Positions 8,405 through 18,018 of a DNA stretch of 64,000 nt are shown piece after piece. Position 1 is the stretch's first letter. Each line of letters starts with the position of its first letter. The notes below the pieces were generated by a model. That model saw only the letters and a list, made by a program, of their open reading frames with translations, ran no database searches and was not told the origin of the DNA. The stretch spans positions 186,001 through 250,000 of the forward strand of contig NZ_JACDXV010000004.1 in assembly GCF_015158295.1 (NCBI RefSeq), written 5' to 3'. Origin of the DNA: Devosia faecipullorum (GTDB lineage: Bacteria; Pseudomonadota; Alphaproteobacteria; Rhizobiales; Devosiaceae). The position numbers and the translations under genes are program-made.

Positions 8405-8830
8405 CTAAACATCCCCTCCGTCATCGCCTTCCAGCGACAGGGCAATGGTGGAGAGCGTGCCGAAGACGACGCAATAGACACCGAGGTCGAAAAACAGCGG
8501 CGTAGAAAGCGGCACCACCGCGTCCCCGATCTCCAGATAAAACCAGATGCTGGTCATGAAGGGAGCGTCGATGAATAGGCTGATCAGGCCCGACGCCCCG
8601 GCCATGACGACGCCGAAACCGGCAATGGCCATGGGATCGATCCGCAGTGCCCGGCGAACTTCGGCCACGCCCGAGGCCATGGCGAAAACGCCCATCGACG
8701 CCGCCGCGATCAGCCCGCCGATGAACCCGCCACCGGGATCATTGTGCCCCCGCAGACAGACATAGACAGAAAAGACCAGCATGAGGGCCACGATCATCGG
8801 GGCCAGGGTGCGAAAGATCACCGTGCTCAT
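8405..8830 (-). CDS. phaB: Mrp antiporter subunit B (PhaB)
   Basis: A 141-residue subunit with four membrane segments and the MrpB signature [14 protein letters not shown] (residues 29-42). In several rhizobia phaA and phaB are fused; here they are separate genes whose ends overlap by ATGA (8827-8830). The next gene, phaC, starts immediately after its stop. Confidence 0.94.
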   Translation of the reverse strand: MSTVIFRTLAPMIVALMLVFSVYVCLRGHNDPGGGFIGGLIAAASMGVFAMASGVAEVRRALRIDPMAIAGFGVVMAGASGLISLFIDAPFMTSIWFYLEIGDAVVPLSTPLFFDLGVYCVVFGTLSTIALSLEGDDGGDV

Positions 8831-11241
8831 GGGGCGGCCTTTCTGGCGCGGCGCGGACGGGCGGGCTTGCCTGCCGCCGGCTTTTGACGCTGCCGCAACA
8901 GCGCCAGAATGGCGATGCCCGCCCCCATGACCACCGAGATTTCGCCCAGCGTATCGAAGCCACGATAATCGACGAGAATGACGTTGACGATGTTATGGCC
9001 GTGGGCGATGGGCACGCTGGTGGCGGTGAACAGGTCCGACAGGCGCGTATCGAGTGCGCCATTGAGCACCAGCATCAGCAACAGGCTGACGCCGGCCCCG
9101 CAGACAATGGCCAAAGTGCCGTCGCGCGCCCAGTCCTCGAACGGCCTCGGGTCGCGATCATCGAGCCGCAGCCGCGTCATCACGAAGGTGAGAATGACTA
9201 CGGACAGGACTTCCACCATAAGCTGGGTGAAAGCCAGGTCCGGCGCGCCGAACAGCAGGAAAATCAGCGCCAGTGCCGCGCCTTGCACGCCCATGGCGAG
9301 AATGGCCAGGAGCCGCGTCGGCGCCGCCAGCACTGCCAAAAGCCCTGCAATGGTCAGGACAATGACACCCCATTCATAGGGCTGCATATGAGGCAAGACA
9401 AAACCCGCCGCCCAATTGCCAAGATCGGCATCGGGGTAAATCCAGTCAAAGCCGCCAAGCGCCAGCATGGGAGCGAACAGGGAAACGGCCAGAACAGCGA
9501 AGACCAGAACCAGATAGAGTTCGAGCCGGCCATGATGCAAGGACCGGGTCACGGCGCCGGAAAAGCGGATCAATCCGAACATGGCGGCATCGAAGGCACT
9601 ATCGGCCGTCCAGCCCACAGCATTGTCGAAGCGGCGAAGCAGCGTACGGATGCGGTCGGCCTGCCGATAGATCAGGATGGCCGCAAGCCAGGTCAGCGCC
9701 GAAAGCCAGAGCAAGAGGCTGGTAAAGTCCAGTGCCAGCGTCAGATGGCTCGCGACCTCGGCTTGCAGGATAGATGAGGCGGCGGGCACCAAAACATCAT
9801 GGCCTAACCAGTCCGGCAACACGCCGGCGACGATTCCAGCCACGCCGAGAAGGACCGGGCCGAGCAACATGGCGATAGGCGCTTCGTGCGGTGATTTCGG
9901 GAGCGGCACGGCCTCGCCCAGGAAGGGCCGGATCATGACAATCAGCGCCACCGCTCCCAGCATGGCGTTGCCCACAAACAGAACGGCCAGCACCGCAAGG
10001 CCCATCCAATCGCCGCCGAGCAATCCGAGATACATTTCTTCCTTGGCGAAATAGCCGATGGTCAGCGGCAGGCCGACCATCGACAAGGACGCCATTGCGG
10101 CCGCGATAAAACTTGCGGGCATCTTGTCGGCCAAGCCACCGAGGCTGGTAATTTCGCGTGTTCCAGTCTCGTGATCAATTGCGCCGGCCACCATGAACAG
10201 GCCAGCCTTGTAGAGGGCATGGGCGACGAAATAGACCACCATGGCGGCAATCGCCGCTTCGCTCCCCAGCCCGATCAGCAAGGTTAACAGGCCCAGCGAG
10301 GCGATCGTGGTCTGCGCCAATATTTGCTTGAGATCGGTCTGTTTGAGCGCGCCGAGCGCCCCCCAGATCAGGGTCAGGGCGCCAAAACCCACCAGGAGGC
10401 CGGTCCAGATTTCAGTGCCGCCGAGAACCGGGTTTATGCGCGCGAGAAGGTAGATGCCCGCCTGCACCATGGTTGCCGAATGCAGGAAAGCCGAAACCGG
10501 CGTCGGCGCCTCCATGGCATTGGGCAGCCAGAAATGAAGCGGAAACTGCGCCGATTTGGTGAAGGCGGCACCAAGGAAACAAAACAGCATAAGGCCGTAA
10601 AATGCATGGTCGCGCAGCAGATCGCCCAGGAGGCGCAATGCGCTCATGTCCCAGCTTCCCGAAAACTGGTGGACCAGGATTGCGCCCGCTAGCAGGGCCA
10701 TGCCGCCGATATTGGTGAGGACCAGAGCCTGAATGGCGCCGCGCCGCGCCGCTTGCCGCGTGTGGTCGAAGCCGATCAGCAGGAACGAGGTAACAGAGGT
10801 CAATTCCCAGAAAAGGAACAACACCAGCAGGCTGTCGGCGAGGACCAGCCCGAGCATGGCGCCCATGAAGGCCAGCATGAAGCCGAGAAACCGGCCCTGA
10901 TGATGGTGTCCGGCCAGGTAGGCGCCAGAATAAAGCAGGATCAGCGTACCGATGCCAGAAATCGTGAGCGCAAAGACCAGGCTTAGTCCGTCGATGAAAA
11001 AACTGAGATGGAGGTCATAGGCGGCGACCCACGGAAACGAGATTGCCACGGTGCCACCGCCGATGATTGTTTCGGCAAAGCCCAGCAGGAAGAGGAAAAT
11101 CGTGGCGGGCACGAACGCCAGCAGCCAACCGGTGAAGCGCCCGAGGAGACGATGAACCATTGGAGTCAGGATGGCGGCGAGAAACGGCGCCATTGCCACG
11201 AATGCGATGCCCGTTTCAGAGGCTGGCCACAACCCTGCCAA
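8827..11241 (-). CDS. phaA: Mrp antiporter subunit A (PhaA)
   Basis: The largest subunit, about 800 residues with some 20 membrane helices. The N-terminal two thirds are NuoL-like, with [20 protein letters not shown] and the following H-S-A-T-M-V-Q-A-G motif, plus A-L-Y-K-A-G-L-F. The C-terminal part has the MrpA-specific extension [10 protein letters not shown] and the basic tail. It heads the phaABCDEFG operon. The open frame begins at a TTG at 11325, but the residues before the first helix are not family-like. I place the start at the TTG at 11239-11241 after GGGGGAG; TTG 11232 or ATG 11193 are alternatives. Confidence 0.93.
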   Translation of the reverse strand: MAGLWPASETGIAFVAMAPFLAAILTPMVHRLLGRFTGWLLAFVPATIFLFLLGFAETIIGGGTVAISFPWVAAYDLHLSFFIDGLSLVFALTISGIGTLILLYSGAYLAGHHHQGRFLGFMLAFMGAMLGLVLADSLLVLFLFWELTSVTSFLLIGFDHTRQAARRGAIQALVLTNIGGMALLAGAILVHQFSGSWDMSALRLLGDLLRDHAFYGLMLFCFLGAAFTKSAQFPLHFWLPNAMEAPTPVSAFLHSATMVQAGIYLLARINPVLGGTEIWTGLLVGFGALTLIWGALGALKQTDLKQILAQTTIASLGLLTLLIGLGSEAAIAAMVVYFVAHALYKAGLFMVAGAIDHETGTREITSLGGLADKMPASFIAAAMASLSMVGLPLTIGYFAKEEMYLGLLGGDWMGLAVLAVLFVGNAMLGAVALIVMIRPFLGEAVPLPKSPHEAPIAMLLGPVLLGVAGIVAGVLPDWLGHDVLVPAASSILQAEVASHLTLALDFTSLLLWLSALTWLAAILIYRQADRIRTLLRRFDNAVGWTADSAFDAAMFGLIRFSGAVTRSLHHGRLELYLVLVFAVLAVSLFAPMLALGGFDWIYPDADLGNWAAGFVLPHMQPYEWGVIVLTIAGLLAVLAAPTRLLAILAMGVQGAALALIFLLFGAPDLAFTQLMVEVLSVVILTFVMTRLRLDDRDPRPFEDWARDGTLAIVCGAGVSLLLMLVLNGALDTRLSDLFTATSVPIAHGHNIVNVILVDYRGFDTLGEISVVMGAGIAILALLRQRQKPAAGKPARPRRARKAAP

Positions 11242-11445
11242 TTCCTCTCCCCCAATGCGATTCTTCAGATGTCCGGGCTGCGACCTTATCGATTGAAGGG
11301 GGCGGGACAAGCATATTCGGGCCAACTCATACGATGGTAGGAGAGGTTTTCAACGATTTCCGGGGCTGGCAAAGCCGGTCGGCGCGGCCTATGTGCTTTA
11401 TAGACTTTCCTTCTGGCCCCGCCGCCGCCCTCACGTGGAGACCTC

Positions 11446-13527
11446 ATGACCAAGGCCAAGCCGCCCGTCGCCAAGCGCATCGCCCATTCGCACTCGCGAC
11501 ACGGCATCACGCGCGAGGATTTCTATGCCTGGCTGCGGGCCGACAATTGGCAGGAGGTCATGCAGAAGCCGGAAATGCTCGACCCGGAAATTCGTGCCTA
11601 TCTCGACGCCGAGAACGACTATTACGAAGCCCAGTTCGGTCAGAAAACGGCGGACCTGCAAGACAAGATCTATAAGGAAATCCGCGGCCGCATCAAGGAA
11701 GACGATAGCGGCGTTCCCTTGCCGGACGGGCCTTTTGCCTACAATTCGCGCATGCTGGAGGGCAAGCAATATCCCCAGATTGTCCGCACGCCGCGTGCCG
11801 GCGGGACTGAAGAGGTGCTGCTCGACTGCAATGTTGAGGCAGGGGAAGCCTATTTCGGCTTCGCCGGGGCCAGTCACGATCCGTCGCACAAGATTCTGGC
11901 CTGGGCCGCCGACCGCGCCGGCTCGGAATATTACGACATCGTCTTGCGCGATCTGGATACAGGCAAGGACAGCGACGACGTGATCCGCCAGACTGCTGGG
12001 TCTTATGTGTGGTCCAATGACAGCCGCTCGATCTATTATACCGAATATGACGACAATCACCGGCCCTTCCGCATTCGCCGCCACGACCTAGGCAGCGAGC
12101 AGGAAGCGGACCCCATCATCTATGAGGAAAGCGATCCGGGCTTTTTCGTAGGCGTAGGCAAGACGCTGTCGGGCCGCTTCATCATCATCGATGCGCATGA
12201 TCACCAGACTAGCGAAGTCTACCTGATCGACGCCGACATTGGCGGCGAGCCGCGTCTGGTCGCGCCGCGCGTCACCGACCGCGAATATGAAATCGATGAG
12301 CGCGACGGCGTTCTTTATATCCGCACCAATGCCGACGGCGCCGAGGATTACAAAATCGTCACCGTTTCGGCCGATACACCCAGTGCGGAACATTGGGTCG
12401 ATTTCGTGCCGCACCGCGAGGGTGTGCTGATCCTCGACGTCGCACTGCTCAAGAACCACATGCTACGGCTTGAGCGCGAGGACGGATTGCCGCGCATCGT
12501 CGCCCGCGACCTGCGCAGCGGCAAGGAGGAAGTGGTCCGCTTCGCCGAAGAAGCCTATTCGCTGGGCATGTCCACCGGCTACGAATTCGACACCTCCGTC
12601 TTCCGCCTCACCTATTCTTCGCCGACCACGCCCAGCCAGGTGTTCGACGTCGATCTCGAGACCGGCCAGCGCACTCTGCTCAAGACCCAGGAAGTGCCCT
12701 CGGGTCACGATCCCGCCGATTACGAAACCCGGCGGCTGTTTGCGACGGCGGCAGATGGCGAGCAGGTGCCCGTCACCCTGCTCTATCGCAAGGGAGTCAA
12801 GCTCGACGGGGCCAATCCTACCCTGCTCTACGGCTATGGCGCCTATGGCATGTCCATGCCCGCATCCTTCTCCGTTTCGGTTCTGTCGCTGGTCGATCGC
12901 GGCTTCGTCTATGCCATCGCCCATATTCGCGGTGGGATGGAAAAGGGTTATCGCTGGTACAAGAATGGCCGGCGCGACCACAAGGTCAATACATTCACTG
13001 ACTTCATTGCCGCCGCCGAAATGCTGATCGAACAAGGCTATACGGCCAAGGGCCTGATCGTGACGCAGGGCGGCTCGGCCGGTGGTATGCTGATGGGGGC
13101 GATCGCCAATATGCGGCCGGACCTCTGGGGCGGCATCATCGCTCAGGTGCCCTTCGTCGATGTGCTCAACACCATGCTGGACAACTCGCTGCCGCTGACC
13201 CCGCCGGAATGGCCCGAATGGGGCAATCCCATCACTTCCGCCGAGGATTATGCGCGCATCGCCGCCTATGCACCCTACGAAGCGGTTTCCGCCCAGGCCT
13301 ATCCTCCCATTTTCGCCCTGGCCGGCCTCACGGATCCGCGCGTCACCTATTGGGAGCCGGCCAAATGGGTGGCCAGGCTCAGGGCAACCAAGACGGGCGA
13401 TGCGCCATTATACCTCAAGACCAATATGAGCGCCGGTCATGGCGGCGCCTCGGGTCGCTTCGACCGTCTTAAGGAAACAGCCCAATGCTACGCCTTTGCA
13501 ATCAGGTCTGCGGGATTGGACACCTGA
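11446..13527 (+). CDS. ptrB: Oligopeptidase B (S9A prolyl oligopeptidase family)
   Basis: A cytoplasmic serine peptidase cutting short peptides after Arg or Lys. The 693 residues comprise an N-terminal seven-bladed propeller (about 70-400) and a C-terminal alpha/beta-hydrolase domain. The catalytic triad is visible: Ser544 in G-G-S-A-G-G, Asp630 in L-T-D-P-R-V and His665 in S-A-G-H-G-G. The motif D-V-L-N-T-M-L-D-N-S-L-P-L-T is specific for oligopeptidase B. The ATG follows GGAGACCTC. It stands alone between the divergent pha operon and sodB, 97 bases before the latter. Confidence 0.95.
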   Translation: MTKAKPPVAKRIAHSHSRHGITREDFYAWLRADNWQEVMQKPEMLDPEIRAYLDAENDYYEAQFGQKTADLQDKIYKEIRGRIKEDDSGVPLPDGPFAYNSRMLEGKQYPQIVRTPRAGGTEEVLLDCNVEAGEAYFGFAGASHDPSHKILAWAADRAGSEYYDIVLRDLDTGKDSDDVIRQTAGSYVWSNDSRSIYYTEYDDNHRPFRIRRHDLGSEQEADPIIYEESDPGFFVGVGKTLSGRFIIIDAHDHQTSEVYLIDADIGGEPRLVAPRVTDREYEIDERDGVLYIRTNADGAEDYKIVTVSADTPSAEHWVDFVPHREGVLILDVALLKNHMLRLEREDGLPRIVARDLRSGKEEVVRFAEEAYSLGMSTGYEFDTSVFRLTYSSPTTPSQVFDVDLETGQRTLLKTQEVPSGHDPADYETRRLFATAADGEQVPVTLLYRKGVKLDGANPTLLYGYGAYGMSMPASFSVSVLSLVDRGFVYAIAHIRGGMEKGYRWYKNGRRDHKVNTFTDFIAAAEMLIEQGYTAKGLIVTQGGSAGGMLMGAIANMRPDLWGGIIAQVPFVDVLNTMLDNSLPLTPPEWPEWGNPITSAEDYARIAAYAPYEAVSAQAYPPIFALAGLTDPRVTYWEPAKWVARLRATKTGDAPLYLKTNMSAGHGGASGRFDRLKETAQCYAFAIRSAGLDT

Positions 13528-13624
13528 TCCCCCGCGACATTGTTGCATCGGCGCTCCCCGCCTATAAGTCGGCCGGAATTTCGGCCGGCGCCAGCGTCAC
13601 CCCAAACAAGCCAAGGAGGCCATA

Positions 13625-14233
13625 ATGACCACGTTTGAACTTCCCGCCCTGCCCTATGCCTATGATGCGCTCGGCCCATATATGTCGGCCGAAACGCTGG
13701 AATATCACCACGACAAGCACCATCAGGCCTATGTGACCAACGGCAACAATCTGCTCAAGGATTCAGGGCTCGAAGGCAAATCGCTCGAAGAGATCGTCAG
13801 GGAAAGCTTCGGCAAGAATGCGGGCCTCTTCAACAATGCCGGCCAGCACTACAACCACATCCATTTTTGGAACTGGATGAAGCCCAATGGCGGCGGCAAG
13901 TCCCTGCCCGGCAAGCTGCAGACCGCGGTCGATTCCGACCTCGGCGGCTATGACAAGTTTCGCACCGATTTCATCGCTGCCGGCACCACCCAGTTCGGTT
14001 CGGGCTGGGCCTGGCTCTCCGTCAACAAGGACGGCAAGCTCGAAATCACCAAGACCGCGAATGGGGAATCCCCGCTCGTGCATGGCGGCAAGCCCATTCT
14101 GGGCGTCGATGTGTGGGAGCATTCCTATTACATCGATTATCGCAATGCCCGCCCGAAATACCTCGAAGCCTTTGTCGACAGCCTGATCAATTGGGAGCAT
14201 GTCGAGAAGATGTTCGAGGAAGCCAGGGGCTGA
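13625..14233 (+). CDS. sodB: Superoxide dismutase, Fe/Mn family (iron-type features)
   Basis: Converts superoxide to oxygen and hydrogen peroxide. The 202-residue length is normal. The metal ligands His28, His78, Asp162 and His166 (motif D-V-W-E-H-S-Y-Y) are all present. Gln74 in N-A-G-Q-H-Y-N-H sits at the position where iron enzymes have the active-site Gln, and manganese enzymes have Gly; this favours Fe or cambialistic use. There is no signal peptide, so the enzyme is cytoplasmic. A strong ribosome site (AGGAGG) precedes the ATG, and a rho-independent terminator follows. Confidence 0.96.
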   Translation: MTTFELPALPYAYDALGPYMSAETLEYHHDKHHQAYVTNGNNLLKDSGLEGKSLEEIVRESFGKNAGLFNNAGQHYNHIHFWNWMKPNGGGKSLPGKLQTAVDSDLGGYDKFRTDFIAAGTTQFGSGWAWLSVNKDGKLEITKTANGESPLVHGGKPILGVDVWEHSYYIDYRNARPKYLEAFVDSLINWEHVEKMFEEARG

Positions 14234-14258
14234 TAGCAGCGCCTTGCAGCCAGACAAG

Positions 14259-14284
14259 CGGCGGGAGCGATCCCGCCGTTTTTT
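14259..14284 (+). terminator. Rho-independent terminator of sodB
   Basis: CGGCGGGA (14259-14266), loop GCGA, TCCCGCCG (14271-14278), then TTTTTTG. A perfect 8-bp stem with a GNRA loop. It ends three bases before the stop codon of the convergent DUF454 gene. Confidence 0.93.
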
Positions 14285-14286
14285 GT

Positions 14287-14658
14287 TTAGCGTGGCCGCG
14301 CCGGCTTGGGTCGCGACAGGATATAGGCGGCGCATCCGCCCATGAACGCCGCTCCGCCGAGCCAGAGCCAATATCCGGGGCGGGCACCGATCCAGAAGAA
14401 CACCAGCCCCAGCGCGATGCCGCTACAGGCCAGGATTTTGGATTTGGTAGAAATGGCGCCCTGCTCGCGCCAGTCGCGAATGATCGGCCCGAAGCGGCGG
14501 TGACTCAGAACCCAATGTTCGAGGCGCGGCGAGGAGCGGGCAAAGAACCAGCTCGCCATGATCAGGAAGATCGTTGTCGGCATCAGCGGAAGGAAAGCAC
14601 CGATAATGCCAAGGGCCAGCATGACAAAGCCGGCGGCCAGATAAAAGGGGCGCAACAT
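14287..14658 (-). CDS. DUF454 (YbaN-like) inner-membrane protein
   Basis: A small membrane protein of 123 residues with three or four hydrophobic segments. The motif A-F-L-P-L-M-P-T-T-I-F-L-I-M-A-S-W-F-F-A-R-S-S is characteristic of DUF454. The next block, H-W-V-L-S-H-R-R-F-G-P-I-I-R-D-W, is also typical. The function is unknown. I chose the ATG at 14656-14658, just before the first helix; the frame stays open to a TTG at 14694. Confidence 0.88.
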   Translation of the reverse strand: MLRPFYLAAGFVMLALGIIGAFLPLMPTTIFLIMASWFFARSSPRLEHWVLSHRRFGPIIRDWREQGAISTKSKILACSGIALGLVFFWIGARPGYWLWLGGAAFMGGCAAYILSRPKPARPR

Positions 14659-14843
14659 GGACCGGAACCGAAGGTGAAGGATTGCCGCAGTCAATCAGGT
14701 GCTGCAAGCCGATGCAACCGGCACGACGCCGCAGTTCCGTCCCGCGTTTACCGTCTTCTCGAACTTTCCGGGGAAATGAAACTCCCGGCTTCATTCACCC
14801 CGCCGAGCGTGTTAACGAAACGTTTACCACGAGGGGACGCGCA

Positions 14844-15395
14844 TTGACCGCAACTGGCAAGAAAATTGCCATCCTGGCCGCTAATCCGGCACTTACCGCC
14901 GTGCTGGCCATGGTCGTTGTCGGCGATTCGCGGCTGCGTGTGCGCCCATTCGAGACCGAATCCGAACTCTTCGCTTATATGCGCATCGCGCCACTCGATA
15001 TGCTGGTGGTGGATTTCGACCGGGAGGGGCGTCCGGCCTATGAAATGGTCGAGGCCATCCGTCTCAATCCCGAATTCCTCTCGCGCGACCTGCCGGTCAT
15101 CGCCCTGACCCGGGCAATTACCCTGCCGATGCGCCAGCAGGCCATCAGCGCCGGGATCGATGAGGTGGTGGTCAAGCCGATGTCGCCGCGCCACCTGCTT
15201 CAGCGCGTGCAGGCTCGTCTGCTCAACCGCAGCGTTATTGGCTCGCTCGGCCTCGGCTATCGGGGCCCTGAACGCCGCTCACGCCTGCCCATGGCCGGAT
15301 TGCAACCCAGCCCGCGCCGCCGCAATACCGACAATGTGGTGCCGCTCTTCCCCGACCGCCGCGCCGCCCGGCCGGAACTTGAGCCTCTGGCTTGA
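14844..15395 (+). CDS. Single-receiver response regulator with basic C-terminal tail
   Basis: A receiver (CheY-like) domain covers residues 5-125: the central strand M-L-V-V-D-F-D holds the phospho-acceptor Asp, and V-V-V-K-P-M-S contains the conserved Lys. The remaining 55 residues are basic and low in structure (G-P-E-R-R-S, R-R-R-N). They have no recognisable DNA-binding or enzymatic domain. The start is a TTG at 14844-14846 with GAGGGG seven bases upstream; the longer open frame to 14682 is not protein-like. The partner kinase is unknown and not adjacent. Confidence 0.83.
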   Translation: MTATGKKIAILAANPALTAVLAMVVVGDSRLRVRPFETESELFAYMRIAPLDMLVVDFDREGRPAYEMVEAIRLNPEFLSRDLPVIALTRAITLPMRQQAISAGIDEVVVKPMSPRHLLQRVQARLLNRSVIGSLGLGYRGPERRSRLPMAGLQPSPRRRNTDNVVPLFPDRRAARPELEPLA

Positions 15396-15438
15396 GCCTG
15401 AGCGAAGAAATTAAGCGCCCCGCAATGGCGGCGCGACG

Positions 15439-15990
15439 CTATCGCCGCTGTTCGCCTACCCAGGCCACCTTGTTCCATAAATCCTCGACATTGTCGGCGA
15501 ACTGGATGCCGCGGTCGTGCCCCGGTAGTGACGGCGACAACACGTCCGCCGCAAAGCCCCTGATTGCCTCGAAGGCGCGGTGGCGGTTGAGCATCACCAC
15601 CGGCAATCTGGCATCACTGGCCCAGGTCCGGAACAGCGCCGTCGCCGAGGCCAGGGATCCGGGCAGGCCCACCAGCACCGAAGCCGTCGCCGACAGATAG
15701 GCCAGCCGCTCGACCTGATCGGGCACGACGGTGATGGGCACTGCGGTCAAGGCCGGCGGCAGCACCACGCCCTTGTCGGCCAAGACCTCCACCGCCCCGC
15801 CGGCAGCGCGCGCGGCGGTGATCAGCGGCACCGGCAACACTCCGTTTTCAGCCAGACAGATGATCTGCCCGCCCTTGCGCGCGAAGACGAGGCCGACTTC
15901 GCCCATCAGGCTGGCGCGCTCGGCGTCGCCCGGCCCTTTGTCGGAGGCAAAAATCGCGATGATCGGCCCGTCCTGCGGCGAAAAGGGCAT
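15439..15990 (-). CDS. LOG/SLOG-like Rossmann-fold protein
   Basis: A 183-residue protein. The opening strand I-I-A-I-F-A-S-D-K-G-P-G-D-A-E, the G-L-V-F-A-R-K-G-G strand and V-L-V-G-L-P-G-S-L-A-S-A resemble the LOG/TIGR00725 Rossmann family, whose P-G-G-x-G-T nucleotide motif is altered here to P-G-S-L-A-S and lacks the catalytic Glu. It may therefore bind rather than cleave nucleotides. The ATG at 15988-15990 lies one base after the stop of the HerA-like ATPase gene, so the two are a tight operon. The specific function is unknown. Confidence 0.7.
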   Translation of the reverse strand: MPFSPQDGPIIAIFASDKGPGDAERASLMGEVGLVFARKGGQIICLAENGVLPVPLITAARAAGGAVEVLADKGVVLPPALTAVPITVVPDQVERLAYLSATASVLVGLPGSLASATALFRTWASDARLPVVMLNRHRAFEAIRGFAADVLSPSLPGHDRGIQFADNVEDLWNKVAWVGEQRR

Positions 15991-15991
15991 G

Positions 15992-17500
15992 TCAGCGCCT
16001 TCCTTTGATGGAGCCGAGAATACCGCGCACCAGTTCCCGACCAAGTGTATTGGCGATGGTACGGGCAAAGGAATTGGTCGCCGCCTCCACCGGGGTCTGT
16101 CTGGTGCTGCGGCGCGGCGCGGCCGCCTTGTCGAGGCGCGCCCGTTCCTTGGCCAGCTTTTCAGCTTGCGCGGCGCGCTCGCTCTCATATTTGCCGCGCT
16201 CGTCGGCCAGGTCCTTGTCGCGCGCTCGCCTTTGCAGGATTTCGTAGGCCGATTCACGGTCGATCACAGTGTCGTAGAGTCCACCGACCGGAGAATCGGC
16301 GAGCGAGGCATCGCGCTCGGCCGGGCTGATCGGCCCGACCTGGGCCGATGGCGGCCGGATGAAGGTGCGGCCGACCATGGAAGGAACGCCCTTGTCCTCG
16401 AGCACGGACACCAGCGCCTCGCCGATCCCCAATTGGGTGATTGCCTCCGCAGTCGAAAAGGCCGGATTGGGCCGGAACGTATCGGCGGCGACCTTCACCG
16501 CTTTCTGTTCTCGCGGCGTATAGGCGCGCAAGGCGTGCTGCACGCGATTGGAAAGTTGCGCCAGAACGCTTTCAGGAATGTCCACGGGGTTCTGCGTCAC
16601 GAAATAGACGCCGACACCCTTGGAACGGATGAGCTTGACCACCTGCTCCACCTTGTCCACCAGCGCCTTGGGCGCGCCGTCGAACAGCAGATGAGCCTCG
16701 TCGAAAAAGAAGACCAGCTTCGGCTTTTCCGGGTCGCCGACCTCGGGCAGTTCCTCGAACAATTCAGATAGAAGCCAGAGCAGGAAGGTCGAATAGAGCC
16801 GGGGCGCTTGCATCAACTGGTCCGCTGCGAGGATCGAGACGAAGCCCCGCCCATCGCCATCGACGCGCATCAGATCGGCAATATCCAGCGCCCGCTCACC
16901 AAAGAAATTATCCGCTCCCTGCTGCTCAAGCACCAGCAGGGCGCGCTGGATGGCGCCGATGGAGGCGGTGGTCACATTGCCGTAGCGCCCCGAGATTTCC
17001 TTGGCCCGTCCCTGAAGCTCGGCGAGCAGCGCGCGCAGATCCTTTAGGTCGAGCAGCAGCAGCCCCTCCTCGTCGGCTACCCGGAAGGCGATATTGAGCA
17101 CCCCTTCCTGGGTGTCGTTGAGATCGAGAATGCGGCTCAGCAGCACCGGCCCCATTTCCGAGATCGTCGCTCGCACCGGATGACCCTGCTTGCCGAACAG
17201 GTCCCAGAACATGGTGGGATAGACGTCGTCGCGGTAATCGTCGAACCCAATATCGGCGGCGCGCTGGGTCTGCCAGCCCTGCGCCTGGCCCATGCGCGAA
17301 ATGCCGGACAAGTCGCCCTTGATGTCGGCGGCGAACACCGGCACGCCGGCGGCGGAAAAGCCCTCGGCCAGCACTTGCAGGCTCACCGTCTTGCCGGTGC
17401 CGGTGGCGCCCGTGATCAGGCCATGCCGATTGGCATATTTCAGATTGAGATATTCCGGCCGGTCGCTCGCGCCCAAATAAATCTTGCCGTCAACGAGCAT
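15992..17500 (-). CDS. HerA-like ATPase (DUF853 family)
   Basis: A 502-residue P-loop ATPase of the FtsK/HerA superfamily. Walker A is G-A-T-G-T-G-K-T at residues 31-38, Walker B is [10 protein letters not shown] in the middle, and V-Y-F-V-T-Q-N-P is the sensor region. A charged coiled-coil segment (about 415-465, many E-R-A-K) precedes a basic C-terminus [11 protein letters not shown]. The family is widespread and its role in DNA or protein handling is uncertain. The start ATG at 17498-17500 was chosen because the family begins just before I-Y-L-G. It is operon partner to the LOG-like gene. Confidence 0.88.
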   Translation of the reverse strand: MLVDGKIYLGASDRPEYLNLKYANRHGLITGATGTGKTVSLQVLAEGFSAAGVPVFAADIKGDLSGISRMGQAQGWQTQRAADIGFDDYRDDVYPTMFWDLFGKQGHPVRATISEMGPVLLSRILDLNDTQEGVLNIAFRVADEEGLLLLDLKDLRALLAELQGRAKEISGRYGNVTTASIGAIQRALLVLEQQGADNFFGERALDIADLMRVDGDGRGFVSILAADQLMQAPRLYSTFLLWLLSELFEELPEVGDPEKPKLVFFFDEAHLLFDGAPKALVDKVEQVVKLIRSKGVGVYFVTQNPVDIPESVLAQLSNRVQHALRAYTPREQKAVKVAADTFRPNPAFSTAEAITQLGIGEALVSVLEDKGVPSMVGRTFIRPPSAQVGPISPAERDASLADSPVGGLYDTVIDRESAYEILQRRARDKDLADERGKYESERAAQAEKLAKERARLDKAAAPRRSTRQTPVEAATNSFARTIANTLGRELVRGILGSIKGRR

Positions 17501-17659
17501 GCCCAACCACCTGTGCAGAATAAGATTCGCCCTTTTATAGCCACCAGCCCCGGTGACGAACAAGCAAGGCCATGCAGCAATGCAATGACTTTGCCCCCTT
17601 CGTTCATCGCCGCTTCAGCGCAGCGCCGCTAGAGGTTGGGCATGACGGAGGGACTTGCG

Positions 17660-18013
17660 ATGACTTTTTTGATGCTGGCGGCAATGGCCGGTCTGGTTCT
17701 GGCTGCGGGGTCCGCGCCGGACCATGTGGGTGAGATGACCATCTCCTACCTGCCAAAAATGTGCCTGGTCGCCCCCTGCCCGCCGGGGATTTACACCATT
17801 GACGCCGATGGCAAGCGTATCGCCGCCGGGGATGTGATCGTCATCCAGACCGAAGACGGCCAGACCCAATATCGCGGCATGTATATCGATATCGAAACGG
17901 TCACCGGCCAGTTGTGGATCGGCCGCGAAGGGCGCAGCGACGCTGATGGCGTGTTGATTCCGCCCGGCATGCTGGTCGTTCAGATCGATGGTGATGTGCC
18001 AGCCGGCGAATAG
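17660..18013 (+). CDS. Hypothetical exported protein
   Basis: The 117-residue product starts at the ATG at 17660-17662, which has a perfect GGAGGG site seven bases upstream; the upstream ATGs in frame (17636, 17642) lack one. Residues 1-16 are a hydrophobic signal sequence. The mature part has two close cysteines (M-C-L-V-A-P-C-P-P) and a beta-rich middle (D-V-I-V-I-Q-T-E-D-G). I do not recognise the family. It converges on the asparaginase gene with only five bases between the stops. Confidence 0.65.
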   Translation: MTFLMLAAMAGLVLAAGSAPDHVGEMTISYLPKMCLVAPCPPGIYTIDADGKRIAAGDVIVIQTEDGQTQYRGMYIDIETVTGQLWIGREGRSDADGVLIPPGMLVVQIDGDVPAGE

Positions 18014-18018
18014 CGCGG

